NCBI GenBank assembly: GCA_036501025.1
Contig: DASYBB010000101.1
Location: 1 to 64,000 of the forward strand
Source: DASUBV01 sp036501025
GTDB lineage: Bacteria; Actinomycetota; Actinomycetes; Streptosporangiales; Streptosporangiaceae
Length of the DNA stretch: 64,000 nucleotides
Direction of reading: 5' to 3'
The translations under genes were made by a program, and so were the position numbers. The stretch's first letter is position 1; the number at the start of each line of letters is the position of its first letter. Of this stretch, positions 62,133-64,000 are shown piece by piece. The notes under the pieces are model-generated. The model saw only the letters and a list, made by a program, of their open reading frames with translations. It made no database searches and was not told where the DNA came from.

Positions 62133-62597
62133 TCATCCGGACGTCTCGGCGGCCGCACTTGTCGGCCAGTGCGCGGGTGACCAGTCACCGTCGGGGTCCG
62201 TGGTCTGGCCCACCTCGATCAGGTGACCGTCGGGGTCGCAGATGTCGCAGCGCTTCTCGTACTGGTGCTGTTTCGGCGGTGTCAGGAAATGAGCGCCCCG
62301 GGCGCTCCACTCGGCATACACGGCGTCGATGTCTTTGACCCGGATATTGAGGAAGCTGCTGACCCGGTCGGGATCACGCGGTGTCTCCAGGATGACCGTG
62401 GGCTTGTCGTCGGTCGGGCCTCCGCCGCCATTGATGACGATCCAGCTGTTGGCCAGCGCAACATTGACCGGATCTCCGGGAAAGGCCGCCCGGCCGCCGA
62501 GCACTTCGGTGTAGAGGCGCCGGGAGCGCTCGATATCGTCCGAGACGATGAAGTGCGTTAGCACCATTCCGTCCGGGGGCGGTGGCAGCTCGGCCAT
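62133..62597 (-). CDS. VOC (glyoxalase/bleomycin-resistance fold) protein
   Basis: A 154-residue VOC-superfamily protein with two beta-alpha-beta-beta-beta modules: VLTHFIVSDDIERSRRLYTEVLGGRA and VSSFLNIRVKDIDAVYAEWSARGAHFLTPPK, ending DICDPDGHLIEVGQT (metal-ligand Glu). The start at ATG 62597 is preferred over upstream starts because GGAGG lies 7 bases before it and the fold begins there. It could be a dioxygenase, isomerase or resistance protein; the substrate is unknown. Confidence 0.83.
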   Translation of the reverse strand: MAELPPPPDGMVLTHFIVSDDIERSRRLYTEVLGGRAAFPGDPVNVALANSWIVINGGGGPTDDKPTVILETPRDPDRVSSFLNIRVKDIDAVYAEWSARGAHFLTPPKQHQYEKRCDICDPDGHLIEVGQTTDPDGDWSPAHWPTSAAAETSG

Positions 62598-62730
62598 CCG
62601 GCACCTCCACTCGTTGGTTTCGCCGGCCGGGCCAGAGGAAACGGCCGGGCCCGGCGATTCCGCGCACAGGCATAAGATGCGACCAGGCGGTGCCGTAACG
62701 GCTGCCCTGAGACCAGCGGGAGGCGGGCTG

Positions 62731-63528
62731 ATGGAGCCGGTGATCGACACGTCGAGGCCCCATTCGGCTCGGGTCTACGACTACTACCTGGGCGGCAAGG
62801 ACAACTTCGCCGCTGACCGCGAGACCGCGCAGCAGGCGATGCAGAGCTGGCGCGCGGTCCGGACGGCCGTGCGCGAGAACCGCGCTTTCCTGGGCCGCGC
62901 CGTCCGCTACCTGGTCGCCGAGGCGGGGATCCGCCAGTTCCTGGATATCGGCACGGGCTTGCCGAGCGCGAGCAACGTGCACGAGGTCGCGCAGGCGGCG
63001 GCGCCTGAGTCACGCGTCGTCTACGTGGACAATGACCCCATCGTGCTGGCCCACGCCCGGGCCCTGCTCAACAGCGCGCCGGGAGGCCGCACCGCGTACA
63101 TCGATGCCGACCTGCGCCAGCCGGAGAGCATCCTGGCCAGTTCCGCGGTGGCCGGTACGCTCGACCTGAGCCAGCCGGTCGCGCTCATGCTCGTCGCGAT
63201 CCTGCACTTCCTGGTCGACGCCGACGACCCGGCTGCGATCGTGGGCACATTGCTCGCGGCGCTGCCCGCGGGCAGCTATCTGGTTGCCTCCCATGTCACG
63301 CCGGAGCATGACCCGGCCGGGGTGGGCGGGCTGGAGCGCGCCTACCGGCAGGGCGGCATCCCCGCCCAGGCCCGGCCGGCCAAGGATTTCGAGGCGCTGG
63401 CGTTCCAGGGCCTGGAGATGATCGACCCGGGCGTCGTGCTGGTGTCGGAATGGCGCAGCTCCGCCGGCCCCCGGCCGCTGCCCGCGGAGGTCAGCTGGTA
63501 CGGCGGCATCGGCCGCAAGACGGCGTAG
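62731..63528 (+). CDS. DUF574-family SAM-dependent methyltransferase (third copy)
   Basis: A 265-residue homologue of the protein at 6519. It carries SARVYDYYLGGKDNFAADR, the SAM motif RQFLDIGTGLPS, VVYVDNDPIVLAHA and ALMLVAILHFLVDADDP. The two full copies agree at the family motifs but differ throughout, so they are old paralogues, unlike the recent duplicate at 2925. ATG 62731 follows GCGGGAGG by 7 bases. Confidence 0.85.
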   Translation: MEPVIDTSRPHSARVYDYYLGGKDNFAADRETAQQAMQSWRAVRTAVRENRAFLGRAVRYLVAEAGIRQFLDIGTGLPSASNVHEVAQAAAPESRVVYVDNDPIVLAHARALLNSAPGGRTAYIDADLRQPESILASSAVAGTLDLSQPVALMLVAILHFLVDADDPAAIVGTLLAALPAGSYLVASHVTPEHDPAGVGGLERAYRQGGIPAQARPAKDFEALAFQGLEMIDPGVVLVSEWRSSAGPRPLPAEVSWYGGIGRKTA

Positions 63529-63583
63529 GCCGGCTGGGCGCCGTCTCCGCTCCGATGGCCAGTTTGATCTAGTTTTGGCCCCT

Positions 63584-63597
63584 GCACCGCGCGGTGC
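63584..63597. promoter_or_regulatory. 14-bp palindrome upstream of the last gene
   Basis: GCACCGC/GCGGTGC is a perfect 14-bp palindrome ending 12 bases before the start of the MDR oxidoreductase gene. It may be an operator or a translation-control hairpin. Confidence 0.35.
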
Positions 63598-63609
63598 GAT
63601 GATGCCCCC

Positions 63610-64000
63610 ATGCCCAAGAGTCGTGAGGTCCACCTGGTCGCCCGCCCCGACGGACTGCCGGCTGAGAAGGATTTCGAGCTGGTCGAGACCGATGTCCCCG
63701 ACGCACCCGAGGGGCAGGTCCTCGTCGAGAACCTGTACATGTCGGTTGACCCGGCCATGCGACCGCGCCTTACGGTCGGCTACGAGCTGAACGAGCCCAT
63801 GGCGGGGGGAGCGGTCGGACGCATCGTCCAGTCGCGGGCCCCGGGGTTCGACGTCGGCGATCTGGTCACCAACCGGTTCGGGTTCAGGGAGTACTTCGTC
63901 TCCGGGCCGCAGGGGCTGAGCAAGCTCGAGTTGGTCGACGGTCTTCCCCTCACGGTGCACCTCCACGCGCTGGGCGGGACCGGGTTCACCGCCTACGGCG
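63610..64000 (+). CDS. NADP-dependent MDR oxidoreductase (5' part; runs past the window)
   Basis: The first 130 codons of a gene cut by the window end. The product begins SREVHLVARPDGLPAEKDFELVE and has ENLYMSVDPAMRPRL and VGRIVQSRAPGFDVGDLV, then LHALGGTGFTAYG, the start of the cofactor-binding part. This matches zinc-free MDR enzymes of the CurA/leukotriene-B4 dehydrogenase group (alkenal/one or 2-alkenal reductases). The start is ATG 63610, with no strong ribosome binding site. Confidence 0.8.
   Translation, partial: MPKSREVHLVARPDGLPAEKDFELVETDVPDAPEGQVLVENLYMSVDPAMRPRLTVGYELNEPMAGGAVGRIVQSRAPGFDVGDLVTNRFGFREYFVSGPQGLSKLELVDGLPLTVHLHALGGTGFTAYG

Overview
High-GC DNA (roughly 70-75% by eye) with GTG starts, dense ATGA/GTGA stop-start overlaps, an ECF sigma factor, an AfsR/SARP-type regulator fragment and three members of the DUF574 SAM-methyltransferase family point to a filamentous soil actinobacterium (Streptomycetales/Streptosporangiales-like). 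No rRNA, tRNA, CRISPR array, prophage or intact insertion sequence was seen.

Layout. 1-7.3 kb is a rearranged accessory stretch: a truncated SDR, an SRPBCC protein, a TetR regulator, a two-domain NTF2-like protein, a duplicated and truncated DUF574 methyltransferase cut by an IS110-family transposase remnant, a LysR fragment, a PadR-membrane protein-lipoprotein operon, and the intact methyltransferase copy. 7.3-15.4 kb is a respiratory module on the minus strand: cytochrome bd oxidase (cydA-cydB) beside a three-subunit membrane formate dehydrogenase. Its catalytic subunit is read through an in-frame TGA as selenocysteine, with a SECIS-like hairpin directly after it. 15.5-21 kb is a LacI-controlled carbohydrate cluster: two TIM-barrel isomerase/epimerase-like proteins and two Gfo/Idh/MocA oxidoreductases, with twin TTTTCGAAAA operators. 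21-23.6 kb carries a metal-dependent amidohydrolase translationally coupled to a COG0523 metallochaperone GTPase.

23.7-34.7 kb is a peptide-utilisation locus: a two-domain Lrp/AsnC regulator diverges from an Opp/Dpp-type importer (including a permease-ATPase fusion), followed by an S9 peptidase, a prolidase-like amidohydrolase and a proline-iminopeptidase-like hydrolase. 34.7-45.6 kb holds single genes: a DUF417-like membrane protein, NAD(P)-binding protein, MFS exporter, ECF sigma factor with SnoaL-like tail, acyl-CoA dehydrogenase, MDR dehydrogenase, M20 amidohydrolase, an HTH/cysteine protein and MsrA. 45.6-47.5 kb is a scar of two gene fragments. 47.6-53.2 kb has DUF1918, a tandem pair of zinc-ribbon AIM24-family proteins, a secreted beta-helix protein, a PNPOx-fold protein and an ArsR regulator.

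53.2-62.1 kb is a second importer locus: a D-2-hydroxyacid dehydrogenase diverges from a GntR/FCD regulator, followed by a complete five-gene Opp/Dpp importer and a PLP aminotransferase. The window ends with a VOC protein, a third DUF574 methyltransferase and the 5' part of an MDR oxidoreductase.

The best-supported unusual items are the selenocysteine formate dehydrogenase next to cytochrome bd, the amidohydrolase/COG0523 pair, the stand-alone SecD-P1-head lipoprotein operon and the paired AIM24 genes. No wholly new system could be demonstrated by reading alone.
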